The position numbers were made by a program, and so were the translations under genes. Shown here piece after piece: positions 1 through 12,204 of a DNA stretch of 64,000 nt. Position 1 is the stretch's first letter. Each line of letters starts with the position of its first letter. Source of the DNA: Parelaphostrongylus tenuis (taxonomy: Eukaryota > Nematoda > Chromadorea > Rhabditida > Metastrongylidae). The DNA lies in contig JAHQIW010006122.1 of the NCBI GenBank assembly GCA_019055375.1, forward strand, positions 1-64,000. The letters run 5' to 3'. Below the pieces are notes generated by a model, which was not told where the DNA came from, ran no database searches, and worked only from the letters and a program-made list of their open reading frames with translations.

Positions 1-679
1 TAACTTACTGGGCTGTTTGACGTATTGTTTAGAGCTCTTCATAACAATCTATCCCTTGGGGACTTATCAGACAAAGAAGAGCGCACAGATTATGGCAGTG
101 ATGGCTTCCACGCCAAAAAGCTGTTTGAACGTTAGATTCAGAACGTAAGACATACATCTGGTATGAAGTGGGGGAGAATCTGTGTATGCAAGATTGTGTC
201 TCGTCATGTTCAGCTTCCCTAGAGCGCGGACGCGGAGACTCAAACACGAACGTTGTAAACGAGTAGCGTTTCAGCTTTAATACGGTACAGAAAACCCCAT
301 AAGGAGTCATGATAATACAGCGCCGACAGTGCTTTCGACTTCTCATTCGCGAAATAGTTGAAACAAAATTCATTACATTCCAAGTGGGAAACTTCTCGCA
401 AACACTTTGGAATTCAAAAAAACCTTCTGCTTTGAACACTGTGCCGTTTACTAATGAAATGAGACTTCCACAGCCAAGGGATGCTTTCTGAAAACCTCTC
501 TTACTACGGTTAGGAAGAAAGTTTGGGGTACTTCAATAAGCACGGGATAGCTCCCATGCATACCATGGAAATATTACACTTTCTGATGTGGGATTTTCCC
601 TCTATGGGCCTAGTTATTATTCGTCTTTATTTTTAATTTGTTACAAGCCTCCGCCCTGTCTAACGACATAATCGCAGTT

Positions 680-980
680 CGTGTTTTATTGCGTCATCAT
701 TGGAGAAAGGTCTCTCACATGGAGCTACAGTCGATGAAGTCAACGAAGTTGGAAGGGAAGGCAAAACAAAAATCTGCTGCTGAACGGTGGCTTGAACGCT
801 CTCAGTTCCGGAGATCGTGAGCTCACAGACAAGCCTCGTTCAGAACGTTCGACAAAGTTTGAGACGTTTGATGAAGCTGAGGACGCATTTAGAGAGTTCT
901 TTAGATCGGAGTCGAAGGAAATATCGACTTCGACCAAATTCGAAACTTAGCGGATCGACGCACAGAACTCCTAGAAAACG
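680..980 (+). pseudogene. Mariner-family transposase N-terminal fragment (decayed)
   Basis: Read across frames, the translation shows RHHWRKG, then VDEVNEV, a broken AAERW(F)xR, SSGDRELTDKPRS and KFETFDEAEDAFREFF. This is the order expected for the paired helix-turn-helix DNA-binding domain of IS630/Tc1-mariner transposases, whose family hallmark here is a WF-RF-SGD-LED-PRSGRP stretch. No catalytic D,D34D domain follows, and frames change at least twice, so this is a truncated relic. The same relic occurs at 14735-15036. The family call rests on motif recognition by eye. Confidence 0.6.
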
Positions 981-1634
981 ATCGCTTTTTTCTGAAAAAT
1001 AGTTATTATTGTTTTGCTTGGATTTCCTGCATAAATTTTCGATTTTTCACAAGTGCTCTAGAACTTTTTTTCCAACAAAATAATTTGTTGAAGATGCAGC
1101 GGTCAGTAGAGAGCTCTTCAAAATTCATAATCTAGGAGGCCGTATGCTTCGCAGCAATTCAGTGAACATGAAGACGTGTATACTACTATATGACTGGGAA
1201 AGTGTCGGAATGGCATCGAATTTTCTTGCTTTTTTTCTCTGTAACACAGCAATATTGGTCTTGAAGCGTTGTTGTGGGTAGACATCTTCATTTCTCATAC
1301 CTCAAAACTGATTTTGTCGTTGTGGATTCACTCAGTGTAGTGAAGAAAACTCCAGACTTTTCGAACGATTTTTCAGAAACACTACAGAAATGGAGAGACG
1401 ACTAAAAGATTGTAATCAGTTACACAAAGAAATGAGATTTCACTATATCAAATGTACAATAACAAATTTTTGTTTTAAATCCCCATGATCGACTATCTGT
1501 TAACCTCGGCATAGTTTGAGTAAATGAGTATTTTAAATGAGTGTTTTAAAATGAACCTTTTCACTATGCTATCCAAAGTAATTTCCAACGCTTTCTGCTA
1601 GGGTTATGGAGGTTTTGACTTAGTAGATTGTAGA

Positions 1635-2740
1635 TCAACATGATCTTTCAAAGCTCTGAGAAAGGCGATCGTGCAGAAACATTAGCCACCTCGATATATC
1701 ATGCTGCAATACCGACTGTATTGTTGATGTTCTGCTATATTCAACTAAAAACATCAATAACACTTTGGAATGGCCAAACAGAAGAAAATACAAATTTTGT
1801 TTGGGTTGCACGTCATGCGGAAATTGCGCGAAAGAACGCCGTTCCGTAAACATCTACCTTGAAACGATTGAAAAGATGAACAGGGTGACGTCTGCTTCGC
1901 ATCACATAAACCTGCATTCTCAAACATCGTCCACTGTACTTTCCCATTTCGATACATTGGCGATATCAAGAAGTAAACCATTTTCCTATCGCACTGCAGC
2001 ATTGATGCCTTCATGTAGCTGTTTTATCTAAGATCCAATCCTAACACGATTTTCCATTAACATCCTCATGTTGGTGGATTTTTGGTGGCATCCTATTATA
2101 CGCCTGCCTCTAAACCATACACATGAATTTTTATAGATCTACTCAATTTGGCTATCAGTTGACCACTCCGTTTAAAACTATAATTTTTCGAGACGTTTCA
2201 CAAGCGCAGTTTTTGCTTAGGAATTTGTTACCGAAAAAGCTTTGCGATGAGAATTGTGCTTCGTTTTTCATCAATCGATTTCGTCTTCGGAAGACTTTTT
2301 CTCAGAATTGCAGTTGTGATTCAGGCGCTTTGTCGACTGCCGCAGCATTAGAAATGAGAAGGCGGGAGCCGAATATAAGCTGAGCAACTTGAGAAATTGG
2401 CGCACTCACTGGAATTTTTCTTTAACTTGTCGCTCCACCAGTGCATTTGATTCAAGATTTGACAGAAGATTCTCTCACCTCGTTAACTGTTTTTTTGACC
2501 ATCGCATTAGCACAATGTTAATCGAAATACGCTCATATAGATTTTATTCTGAATTAAGCGAGTTAGAAGATCCTTTGAAGCACTTTGAAAAAATCCAGAA
2601 AAACATCAAAGATCAGCCAAGGCGACGTATACCTCGTATAGGTGCCGAATGCCGAATCTGTCATGCTATCTCGTGGATAATCTGTCGCAGAAGATATAGA
2701 CATTAGTCTTGGTTGAGTCTACAATACTTCTCTCTAATTT
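1635..2740 (+). repeat. Repeated 5' flank of the secreted-protein gene family
   Basis: About 1.1 kb upstream of the first exon is conserved in block B (15660-16650), at 23049-24015, inverted at 25720-26868, and in part in block E (52140-53460). Landmarks are CTAGGGTTATGGAGGTTTTG at its start, CGAAACGTCAGCCACCTC, the CATATTGGTGGATTTTTGGT stretch, and GATTCAGGCGCTTTGTCGA. Several short open stretches on either strand are not kept open between copies, so I do not call genes. It probably holds the family promoter, since it always precedes exon 1 and ends at the TTTTAG|GAACATG site. Confidence 0.7.
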
Positions 2741-2750
2741 TAGGAACATG
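2738..2750 (+). promoter_or_regulatory. Probable trans-splice acceptor just before the start codon
   Basis: TTTTAG|GAACATG places an acceptor-like site only four bases before the ATG of the signal-peptide exon. The same arrangement occurs at 16651-16663 and, as TTATAG|GAACATG, near 53455. In nematodes such an acceptor with no upstream exon is typical of spliced-leader addition. That no upstream exon exists is inferred from not seeing one. Confidence 0.5.
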
Positions 2751-5700
2751 ACTATTCTTACAAACAAGCAGGACCTTCGAGCGCTCCATTTATGATTTTG
2801 TTGCTAGTCCCAGTCTCAACCGTGTTTGGATGTGGAGTGATTCCTGGAGGTCAAAGTAATGAATAGGAATTGTTATGGAGCCACAAATATTCCATTCTTA
2901 GATGGTTCAAGAACTCTAATTCAAAATGAGCATGCCTAGCTCTCCATCACTGCTTAACTGTTGTCGTGGTCTGCGCTACCTATAGGCAGGGTATTTCAAT
3001 TCTAAATGAGAAGTTTATATATAAGAAGAAAGTTAAAACTAAAAAGTTTTCCAATGCAATGACTTTTACGATTTAGCTAACACCAGGAGTTTATGAACTG
3101 AACTTGATGGGCTAACGTTTGAGTCTTCGTCTTCTCGGAGCCCATGTGATAGATTCGATTGTCCACTGTCCGTTCGCACTCGTTGTGGTCTTCGTCTTCA
3201 TTATTGTGTGCACGTCCAATTTTCTTAAAGGAACATCGCTCGAATGAGGGAAATTTGAGGTAGTTAGCGATGTTTCGTATACAAGATGACTACCATACAA
3301 GTTATCACCAGCGTTAGTATAGGTAGATAGTGCTTTCAAAATTACAACATGTTATAAGTTCAAAAACCGTGAAATGTATATCTGAGCACTTAAACAGAGT
3401 CGATGGCATCCGCGGTTGTCATCCGTTAACATAGATCATTCACCTTCAGTCTGCTGCCTGCAAAAATTTACTAAGAGCATCGATATAATCTGAAAGATGG
3501 CCAAAATGTCACATTAACAACTTACGTGCTAACCTGAATAGGCCTGAAACAGCCCTTAGAAGAGATCGATGTTCTCAAAACCGAGATTTCTAAAACCGCC
3601 GATTGAGAAACATTAGTTATAAGCACAATTTATATCAAATGAACATTGTACCTGTCAGGTTTCGCATACGGGCTGGTGTTTCACCGAAAAATTGTCGACT
3701 TGAAACGAAAAATGAAAACGAATAATTGTGGATGATAGACAACTATGTTCATCGGCGCGGAATGAAAAAAACGAACCCGTCAGATAGTATCGGCCCGAAT
3801 AAATTCTTTCTCTAAACCACGTACTATTAGCTAAAATTATAAAGAAGAAAGTGTCATTGAATGTTTATTTGTCGAGAAGAGACCGGTTTCCGACAAGTAA
3901 CCTTTAAAATTAATCATTTAACAATGATTCACTGCAAAAACTATGAAATTATCGTTGCAGCAAGCCGCACTACCATATCTTCACTGCTAGAGCCGGGCCC
4001 AGCAACGTTACCAGTTTAATCGCGGTTATACACAGATAAGAGCGAAATCTACTGCCCAGATTCCTGGTATTGCAACTAGCAAGGGTGTGCTTTTCATGGC
4101 CTTGGACAAACGTTTTGCAATGCCAACACGTGAGTTTATAACTTAGGCATTTACATTCTTTTTCGTAGATTCCGAAAAGAAGTAGACAGATTAGCAAGCT
4201 GCATTTTTTCCAACGAACCTTCAGCCTCATGGAGCTTAGTTCACTTGCGCAGACTTCACTTTTGCCAATGAAAACACTTCCAATCACTCTTTGAAATAGC
4301 GAAGAAGATTCACATTTTTAGGTCATCGATGTTCTCGAATTGAAGGTCGAGAGCACTCTTACTCAATTTTGTGCATCTCCAACATTTTGAGTCAACTTCA
4401 AGCTAGTAACACCTTACGAACCATTGCTATGTAACGAAATTTCTGATAATCATTATTTGAGCCACGCATGTCAGTGGTCTGTCAATGAGGGCTGACTTAT
4501 AGAGCCCGATACACGTGTTTCGATCTTGCGATCTCGTCAGTCGGGCAGTTACCCGTTTCTCGTCTTTTGCTAATCTCTGTGGGTGCTCCAGTCCCCACAA
4601 TAAGAGTTAGCGACGACGTACGTTTTACACTCTATGTTCAGTGAAGAACTCACCAAACACAGAGTTTTGTACACTCGAATGCTCGTGGCTAGTATATTCA
4701 ATATAACATATCTTTCATTTCGAGTGTTTTCTTAAGACCACAGCTCAAATTACAATATGCCTGATAATCATTATTTGAGCCACGCATGTCAGTGGTCTGT
4801 CAATGAGGGCTGACTCATAGAGCCCGATACACGTGGCTGTTAATACAGACATGTTATATTAAATATACTAGCCACGAGCATTCGAGTGTACAAAACTCTG
4901 TGTTTGGTGAGTTCTTCACTGAACATAGAGTGTAAAACGTACGTCGTCGCTAACTCTTATTATGGGGACTGGAGCACCCACAGAGATTAGCAAAAGACGA
5001 GAACGGGTAACTGCCCGACTGACGAGATCGCAAGATCGAAACACGTGTATCGGGCTCTATAAGTTAGCCCTCATTGACAGACCACTGACATGCGTGGCTC
5101 AAATAATGATTATCAGGCATATTGTAATTTGAGCTGTGGTCTTAAGAAAACACTCGAAATGAAAGATAAGAAATTTCTCCCACCAGGGCTACACGCGTAA
5201 TTCTCCAGTAGTGGACATCCATTTAGCAGATTTCAATCCGAACTACAAGGCGCATTCAAAAAGCAGAGGCTTTAATTATTTTTTTTTGCAAACATAGATA
5301 TTTTTCTATAAACTTATTATGAATGTATCAAAGAGTTTGAGAGAGACTATCATAGAGCCATGACATCAAAATCTTTCAAATCGTAGAGTATCTTTCAGTA
5401 CATATTTTATTTTGAGAAAAATCGTATTCAGTGTGTGTTGATAGGTAAAAGGTCTCCTGATATTAGAGTAAAAGAACATTAGTATTTGACATTGTTTTGA
5501 CTCTTCAGTTGTCCTAATATGTCAGAATAACGTGTTCCCAGAACTTATAGTTTCTTGCAGAGGACATGATGGAAAAACAGCTGTATTATCGTCGGTAGCA
5601 CCGGTGACGGAATTTGCCCATTGGAGTGCCGCAGGGGTGAAGAGAGATGTGTCATGATGTTGCAAGGGCTATCGAAGGCAAACACTTGTCCCTCTCAGGA

Positions 5701-5901
5701 ACTCTCACGGTTTGGACGGCTTTTTTTATTTGTAGATCTTCTTTTTATAAAGAAAACAATTTCTATGTAGACTACGAACATCATCATATGGCTAATTGGT
5801 CGAGGTCGATGTGGCAAAATGTCTGGCACAGACGCGCTTCGATTGTTAAGATCGGTCCGTTTGGTTCGCATTTGTATCACGTAACGGTCACTGTCAGCTG
5901 A
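2744..5901 (+). pseudogene. Secreted-protein family copy A, five exons, disrupted
   Basis: Exons by alignment with the sister copies: 2744-2855 (signal peptide; PFMILLLVPVSTVFGCGVIP in the useful frame), 3961-4129, 4322-5196 (split by a 725-bp foldback element), 5561-5709 and 5771-5901 (C-terminus ending SAC-free SHLYHVTVTVS). Splice sites are GT/AG. Exon 1 lacks one base after the codon for Lys-7, exon 2 has many indels, exon 3 holds the insertion, and exon 5 has several single-base insertions, so this copy cannot encode the protein. An AATAAA signal lies 76 bases past the stop (5977-5982). The protein would be small and secreted. Its function is not known to me. Confidence 0.75.
4445..5169. 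mobile_element. Foldback (MITE-like) element inserted in exon 3
   Basis: A 725-bp insertion is flanked by a 9-bp direct repeat GAAATTTCT (4436-4444 and 5170-5178), a likely target-site duplication. Its left half (from TGATAATCATTATTTGAGCC through the ACACGTGTTTCG motif and AACACAGAGTTTTGTACACTCG) recurs as the reverse complement in the right half (about 4855-5120), and the TTTGAGCCACGCATGTCAGTGG segment also appears a third time in direct orientation at 4773. No protein is encoded. A 9-bp duplication fits Mutator-like elements, but no transposase is present to confirm it. Related pieces lie at 7195-7420, 47975-48050, 54119-55071 and 58756-59240. Confidence 0.8.
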
Positions 5902-6099
5902 AATTGAGAGTGAACTGTGTATATTATGAGACAGACATTCTTATCTAGTCGATGTTCATAGTAGCAATACACTATCAATAAATTAGCAACCATATGGATG
6001 TTGAACAATCAGTGTGAAGCAGTGATGTGCACAATGTGATAAATCTGTGCTTTACTACTATATTTGAAAAGTAACTGAAAAGTTCCCACATATATTTTA

Positions 6100-7430
6100 C
6101 AGGCTGAATTCTTCTCCGTGAGATATATATTATTACAAGGTTTGGAATAGTAGCTAAAAACTGATTTTACAACAGCGTTGCTCTGGAAACTCGATAGAAA
6201 ATATCAACTCATTCGCCAATGAATGGGAATTCATCTGTAGACCATCGCTTCGAATAATGCGACACTAAGGATAGAGATGGCGATAAGCCGAATAATGCAT
6301 GCTAATAACCTAAGTTCAGCCTAAGAAAGCAAGGAAATGACTACTATTACGTATGCTGAGGTCACATCAAAGCCGACTTTTCTGAATATATTGAGTTGTC
6401 CCATGATTTTTTCGCATATTTCGACACTTTCGTTGATACAGTTGTCTCTTATTCAAAGAAATCCATTAACTTACAGCATTATCACTATCATAATCAATGA
6501 TACACAACCTTTTCTTGGGAAAAAAAATAAATGCCTTCCTTCGAGAAAGAATGAGGACGGCGGTGCAAAGAAGTTGATGATGTCACTCTTTGTACTGACT
6601 ATGGCTCTTGAACTTTTGTTGCACAAAAGCTGCTTTTAAAGCTAAAAAAGATCATATCCGATGGAGCAATATCAAGGCTTTCTCTGTGTGCTGTGATTAG
6701 GTTGTCTCAGACCACCGTTCTTTAAAATCTGTGGCCTGACGACTTCGCATGATGAGGTAGTCGCTCAATGCATGGTGTCCCATCGCGACATCTTTTGTGC
6801 TAACCTTTTCATTTGAATGGCGAGCGATGTATGACGGCAGTGTTCAGGTGTTTGCCGCCCAACGCTACTAGAACATTCTCCAACGTGTTCACACTTCTTT
6901 TGTCAAAAAGCCAGATATTGTAGAGAAAAACATAAATATAATAATAATGTGAGATGAATTTGGGACAATCCCTCGTACTATTTGTGTACTGTAACGAAAG
7001 TGAGTTCGCTGTAAGGAAGAGCAGACCAATACAGCCATTTCCTTCAACTTTCAGACGAATTCATTTCTCTGCAATATACCGTATAGTTAAAACAATTACA
7101 TGGCTCGCCCAAACATGAGGATTTTGAAGGAAGACTTTCATATATGCGACCCAATCACATATATATTGTTCACATACATACAGTTTTGTTGTGTCAAGTG
7201 TTTCTTTAGACCCACGCTCAAATTTCAATACTCGTGATAAGTATTCGTGAGCCATGCATGTGTCCTGTCATGGGTACTCATACATTGCAATACGCGTGCT
7301 TCGGCCTTAAAAACGTTTTCAGTTATACGGTGCCTTCGTTTGAGGCAGTCCTTCTTGAGGAAGAACCCTTTCACGTATGAGTAACGCAGACGTAATATTT
7401 ACAGGCACCGTTAAGTGAATGTCTTAAGTC
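6100..7430 (+). repeat. Duplicated segment, second copy at 56940-58980
   Basis: Matching landmarks are ACTCATTCGC(C/T)AAT, ACGTATGC(T/C)GAGGTCACATCAAAG, CATTTGAATGG(C/T)GAGCGATG, GTGTTCAGGTGTTTGCC and ATATACCGTATA. The best open stretches (6337-6639 here, 57924-58217 there) align to each other only in pieces and change frame, so they may be remains of a gene or transposon that I cannot name. The segment ends in a fragment of the TTTGAGCC foldback family. Confidence 0.6.
7195..7420 (+). mobile_element. Fragment of the TTTGAGCC foldback family
   Basis: The order GTTTCTTTAGACC, CGCTCAAATTTCAATA, GAGCCATGCATGTG, TGTCATGGGTACT and ACGCGTGCTTCGGCCT matches one arm of the foldback elements at 4445 and 54119. 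Only one arm is present, so there is no hairpin. Confidence 0.5.
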
Positions 7431-8250
7431 ATGTTTCAATCTCATCATTTTTTAGCTGATGGATTCAGAACAGATATGTCGAAAAGCCTTCCACAAACCT
7501 CAAGGCACTTTCGCTAAACTTCGCCCAATTTATATGAGATATGCTCGTGATTTGATGTGCCAGTGGATTCGAAACATATTATAGTGAAAACAGGATGAGA
7601 CACTTATATGTCAGACGACGAAAAATAATTGAGCCTATCTAACTCGCTGTACAGGAGATTTTCATAAAGCGATAGCAATTATCAGAAAGCCAAATCTTTA
7701 GCTATAGCTCTGCGTTAACGGTTTTTCAAAACACCATCTTATAACGACTGCAGTATCCAGACATATTTTCGTTTCTCACTCGCCTTTGGTCTTCATTTTT
7801 ACTCAAGTATAAATCGCTGACCACGGATCTTCCGCTTTGAGTTATCCGCCCAGATAGTCAAGAGAGTCACGTGGGCGTGTCTCCAGGAGGTGGACAGGAG
7901 AGACTAAAGCGCGAGCCAAAAAAAACAGTGTGATATCCAATGACGTGGGTGGATTCGGAGGATGAGCACCCTGCTTCTGCAGTGCCGATTTGACATAACC
8001 CCATCTGTACGAGTTAACTCGGCCAAAATCCTGTAATCAAGCGGCTGGGAAGTGCATGGGAGGCGGTTAGGAGTAGCCTCCAACAACTAAGCTTCTCCCG
8101 CTTCTCCGAGAGAGAGCAAACTACTTGTAAGTATTCAGCCTCACGTTTAGAGCCTAGCAAGCTACATGCTGGGCATCAAAATGCAAAAACAGCAGTAAAT
8201 ATGAGCCTCATTCCCTGGTCCCGAAAGAGCCCTGGAAAGGCAGCGCTGGG
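7430..8250 (+). repeat. RTE retrotransposon 5' region and upstream flank
   Basis: This stretch is shared with 45420-46800, and its second half (from about 7800) with 42340-42860. Landmarks are GTCGAAAAGCCTTCCACAAACCT, CGACCACGG(A/G)TCTTCC, GTCACG..GGCACGTGGGCG, AGGTGGTGGACAG, TCAAGCGGCTGGGAAGTGCATG and AGGCGGTTAGGAGT(C)GCCTCCAACAACTAAGC. The part from about 7800 occurs with all three 5'-containing retrotransposon copies and is probably the element's untranslated leader. The part before it occurs only with two and belongs to the segmental duplication. Confidence 0.65.
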
Positions 8251-11140
8251 TAATGATGAGCACGGGGAGACTACTAAAATCTCAGAGCCAAACTAAGCTG
8301 CTAAAATTGAAGCGGATTAGAATGACGATCTGCATCTATAATGCACGAGCACCTGCTCACGAATCCGTTGTAGAAGACCTGTTGATTCAAACAAGAAAAA
8401 TAAGGTGTGACGCTATTGGCCTAGCTGAGACGAAAGACGACATCCTTTTCAAGCTGCTTATGACAACGGAGAAGAACTATTTCTTGGAACATGCGATCGC
8501 AGAGGTGTCAGCGGCGTTGGCGTCCTCGTTAATTGGTTTTGACCGTGAACATCGATTCATTTGAAGAACTATAAACCCGTGTCGGACAACTGCGCTCGAA
8601 ACGAAGTGGATCAATGCTGGCTTTTACCAAATTCTTTGCTTACGCACCAAGATCAAGCTATGACGAAGATGAAGTTGAAGCGCGCCTATGTGGACCTCGA
8701 AAAAATTCTCCAGGGAAGAATATCATTTTCAATGTCATTGTTGAAGATTTTAACTCGAAAATTGGACTCAGAAGAGCGTTGAAGAACGTCACATTGAGAC
8801 CTACAAACTAGAATGGATTGTTCCGGAGATTGGAGGTTATCTGACTTTATCATGACGACCCAATCGTTAATGGTAATCATATTTTCAAAAGCCTCACCCT
8901 AAACAGTGGACGTGGGAGGTTCCTAGTGGAGAGCACCGTAACGTAATAAACTGCATCTTAGTAAATCGAAGGCTTTGCCTGACCGATGTCGCTGTTGTTT
9001 CCAAGTTTCTACACGGGATCAGACCATCGGCTCCATTGCGCAGCGTTCCGTTTTCCGCGGAAAGGAGAGAAAGCAGCTAAATATGAACAACGATCCTAGA
9101 ACTATCCACAGGCTGGGACATAATCAAATTATTAGTCGGCTTTTGGAATGATACCGTTGTCGACAACATTGACGAAGGATGCAAACTGCTCTTGAAATAT
9201 CACCACATGGGTGCTATCGAAGTCAGAATCCTAAAGTCACGAAAAGACGCTTGCGTTCGCAGATACTCGAGCTGATGCGTCAAAGTGAAATAGCACGAGC
9301 TAGAGGAGGCCCAATCCTCACGTCCGCACTTGCGAACCGCTGCAGTAAAGCGATAAAAGAAGAACACAAAGAGAGACGAGTAGCAGTTATAGCAGAAGAT
9401 GCAAAAACTGGGAAGAGTATCTCCACAGCCCAGGGAGAGTTCGCCAATAGTAAGACCAAGGCGATTGCACTCCAACGCCCTGACGGAGCAGTCACAGATT
9501 TTAGAAGGGTGATGAAGAGCATCTTTCACCACCATCACTCAGACCACTTCGATAGTCATGTCCTCTTAGCGTCATATAAATTGAAAAAGGATGAATCTCT
9601 CGCTCCACCTGACCTCTCTTCCGAAATCCGACATGCTCTATCGTCGGTGAAAAATAGAACAACACCTGGCCCAAACAGGATTAGACCAGAACACATGAAG
9701 AACCTATCGCCTGTTCTCACCAATATCCTGGCTCGGCTCTTCACTTTCTACCTGTCAGAATGCAAGGTCCCCATTCAATGAAAAATGAGCAAGACCGTAT
9801 TGTTGTTCAAAAAGGGAGACCTTCACGACATAGGCAATTATCCCCCAATCTGCTTGCTGTCCGTTGTCTATGAACTGTTCACCCCAGTCATCCTAGATGC
9901 ATTGACGGAACGCTAGACGAATGTTAGTAAAGTTTGGCGCCACAGACCACATCCAAGCGATCACATGAATCATTGAAATCTCACGAAAGTACAAACTACC
10001 GCTGTGTCTCACATTCATCAATTTGAAGAAAGCCTTTGATTCAGTGAAGACAGAAGCGGTTTCAGAGGTTCTGGATAGCCAGGGCGTTCCTACTCGGCAC
10101 ATAATGATCCTTCGCAAGCTTTGTAAAGATTTCACGACCAAAATATCCCCATTCCACGACAATATCACCATCGACGTAAGAAAAGGGGTTAGACAAGGCG
10201 ATACAATTTCGCCTAAACGCTCACTCTCACCTTTCAAAATGTCGTGCGAACATTGGTATGGGACGATATGGGAGTGAAAATCGATGGTCGACAATCAAAT
10301 CATCCTTGCTTTGCTGATGATATCGTCCTCATAACGCCAAGCATCAGCCATGATGAGCGAGTGTTCGACCCATTTTGATAACGCCTGTGGAAAGACTGGT
10401 CTGCAACTAAATCTAGAGAGAGCGATGTTCATCAGGAACGGATGGGTTTTGAATGCCCCGTTCACGCTCAACAGTACGAAAATCTCCAAATGCTCCAGTC
10501 TTGTCTATCTAGGTCGTGAAATCAACATGATGGACGACCTAACTCCAGAGTTGAGCGGGAGAAAACGAGCGGCTTGGGGAACGTTTACGAGCATTGAAGA
10601 TGTGCTCAAAAAGACAAAGAACATTCGACTCCGTGCTCATCTTTTCGACTCGATGATAATCCCTACTCTAAAGTATGCAGCTACGTAAGCAGGATGAAAG
10701 ATCATCTGGCGTTATTGAACGCATTGTTGAAAGGTCGCTGATAGGAGTATCCCGTAGCTCGCAAATGAGAGAAAGGATCCGAAGTTCCGACTTACGTCAA
10801 AGATCGATGATCAAAGATCCCGTTCTATACGCCAGGATATCGAAAATAAGGTGGGCCGAGTGCGTGATGCGCTTCAACGACAACTGCCGGGCGGGAGCCA
10901 CTACCGACTAGGTTCTTCGGGACATCAAGAGCTCTGCAGGAAAACCACCGATCCGGTGGTCCGATTTCTTTACGAAGGGCATAGAACAAAGATATGATGC
11001 TCAGCGAATCCCTAGAGCGAGAAGGGCCCACTGCGCTAATATTGCACGCGATAGGGAAAGGTGGAAGTGTTGCTGGTACCCGCTCGAGTCACTCGACGAT
11101 CAACGGGATGGCAGGTGATATAGGTGAAGTATTTAATTAG
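7800..11140 (+). mobile_element. RTE-clade non-LTR retrotransposon, copy 1 (inactive)
   Basis: A single broken reading frame starts at the ATG at 8322 (MTICIYNARAPAHESVVED). The N-terminal part resembles an apurinic-type endonuclease (AIGLAETK). The reverse transcriptase follows, with HALSSVKNRTTPGPNRIRPE near 9630, VLLFKKGDLHDIGNY near 9800, DSVKTEAVSEVLDSQGVP near 10040, VRQGDTISP near 10190 and the catalytic box CFADDIVLITP (FADD codons at 10310-10321). The C-terminus runs to about 11140. Frameshifts and stops are scattered, so it is non-functional. The best open stretch is 9179-9781. The 3' flank is shared with two other copies, which shows they spread together by duplication. Confidence 0.85.
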
Positions 11141-11850
11141 ACTGAGTAAGCATTCTGGATTCAGAATTAATTCGGAAATATCTGCTCACAGCAACGATAT
11201 AGCAAATATTTCTGTCTAACAAAACGAAACGATTGCATTCAATGCAGTTCAGACATTTTCGCCATTAATAACAGCAGCTGAGAATTCTCCGAACAAGAAT
11301 GTAATCAATTTTGTTCTATGTTATTTGCATATAACAGTAGTGAGTGTTGTACAAAACATTTAACATCGGGATCCGTGTCAAAAAAGCGCTCAAAGAGTTG
11401 AAAATATGTTTATTTTTAAAGGTTGTCTCCGCTTTGCTAGAAAATACGGATTGCTAGGACTCATGGGCGTTATACTCACTAAGAATACCTATTGGAACTT
11501 TCTATGCACTATCCAATTTTTCCGTGATAATGAAGTAGTTCTATCTTCTAAATTTTACTATACGGTTGTCAAGCGAACCGGCGGTGCAGTTCAAAAACTT
11601 GCTATGAACTCCGGAAGCTGGGCGAATTTTTTCTTTTTGTTGGTAGAAGTCACTCAGAAGGAATACTTGGCCGAAAAGTCCTCCACACATCATTCTTCTG
11701 AAAACCAAACATTATAGAAAATAATCTCTTAATTACTCTATTTATATTACAATATCGTCAAAAGAAGTGTGAAAAATGAACTGGAATGCATAACATCCCA
11801 GACACGTAGCCTACGTGTTGACATGTAAAGTTGTTTAGCATGACTGGGCG
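9880..11850. repeat. Left arm of inverted duplication 1
   Basis: It covers the 3' half of RTE copy 1 and its flank, and matches 19020-21345 in reverse orientation, including non-retrotransposon sequence on the 3' side. The pair encloses 11.85-19.02 kb. Confidence 0.75.
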
Positions 11851-11860
11851 TTCTTCATAC
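11140..11860 (+). repeat. Shared 3' flank of RTE copies
   Basis: The sequence after the retrotransposon (ATTCTGGATTCAG, then GAAACGATTGCATTCAATGC and ACATTTTCGCCATT) recurs after the copy at 49610-49745 and, inverted, before the copy ending at 19975. The stretch 11340-11860 recurs inverted at 19020-19560 (for example TAAACAACTTTACATATCAACACG there). One open stretch, 11406-11717, is matched inverted at 19251-19454 but not kept in frame. I see no gene. Confidence 0.65.
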
Positions 11861-12204
11861 TAGAAATACATTTGCAGAAGCTCCTTAAATAATGATCTAC
11901 TTTTTCGCAGCAACAAAGTTTTTTTAGAGAGTTTACTATATAACTGCCAATAAAGCCCTTTGGGAAGTTTGAATACGGGGCTGAGCACACCGATACTCCG
12001 ATAGTAAAACGTTTTGTTCTTTCCATTAGTCAAAATTTTTTCATGAAAGAAAGATCCTGTTGGGATCAACATTTCTTGGGTTATCAAATGATCACAGACA
12101 TGTAGGCAAACTAGGAAAAAAGTCCTTGGAAATAGTTGAAATTAAGTTGTCTTTTACAAGAATATGTTTTTCTCAAGAAAAAAGATATCGATTTTTAGGG
12201 ACTT

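Larger units (their letters stand above)
1..6100 (+). repeat. Segmental duplication block A carrying a secreted-protein pseudogene
   Basis: This block is repeated at about 14060-19010 (block B) and, from its promoter part on, at 52140-56950 (block E). Shared landmarks include the start TGAGGCTGTTTGACGTATT-like motif (near 8, 14078 and 51745), the mariner relic, the 5' flank at 1635-2740, and all five exons of the pseudogene in the same order and spacing. Divergence is substantial and dominated by single-base indels, so the copies are old or were not under selection. The block ends near 6100, where a second duplicated segment (6100-7420, also at 56940-58980) starts. Confidence 0.85.

Noticed and set aside
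29..439. 136-codon minus-strand open stretch
   Set aside because: The matching DNA in block B (14080-14500) has stops and indels in this frame, so it is not conserved as protein.
1754..2014. Minus-strand open stretch with KICIFFCLAIPKCY, also at 26474-26686
   Set aside because: It recurs with the duplicated 5' flank but changes frame between copies. No family is recognised and it is likely non-coding flank.
3112..3339. Minus-strand open stretch in intron 1 of copy A
   Set aside because: Lies in intron sequence shared by the copies and is not open in copies B or E.
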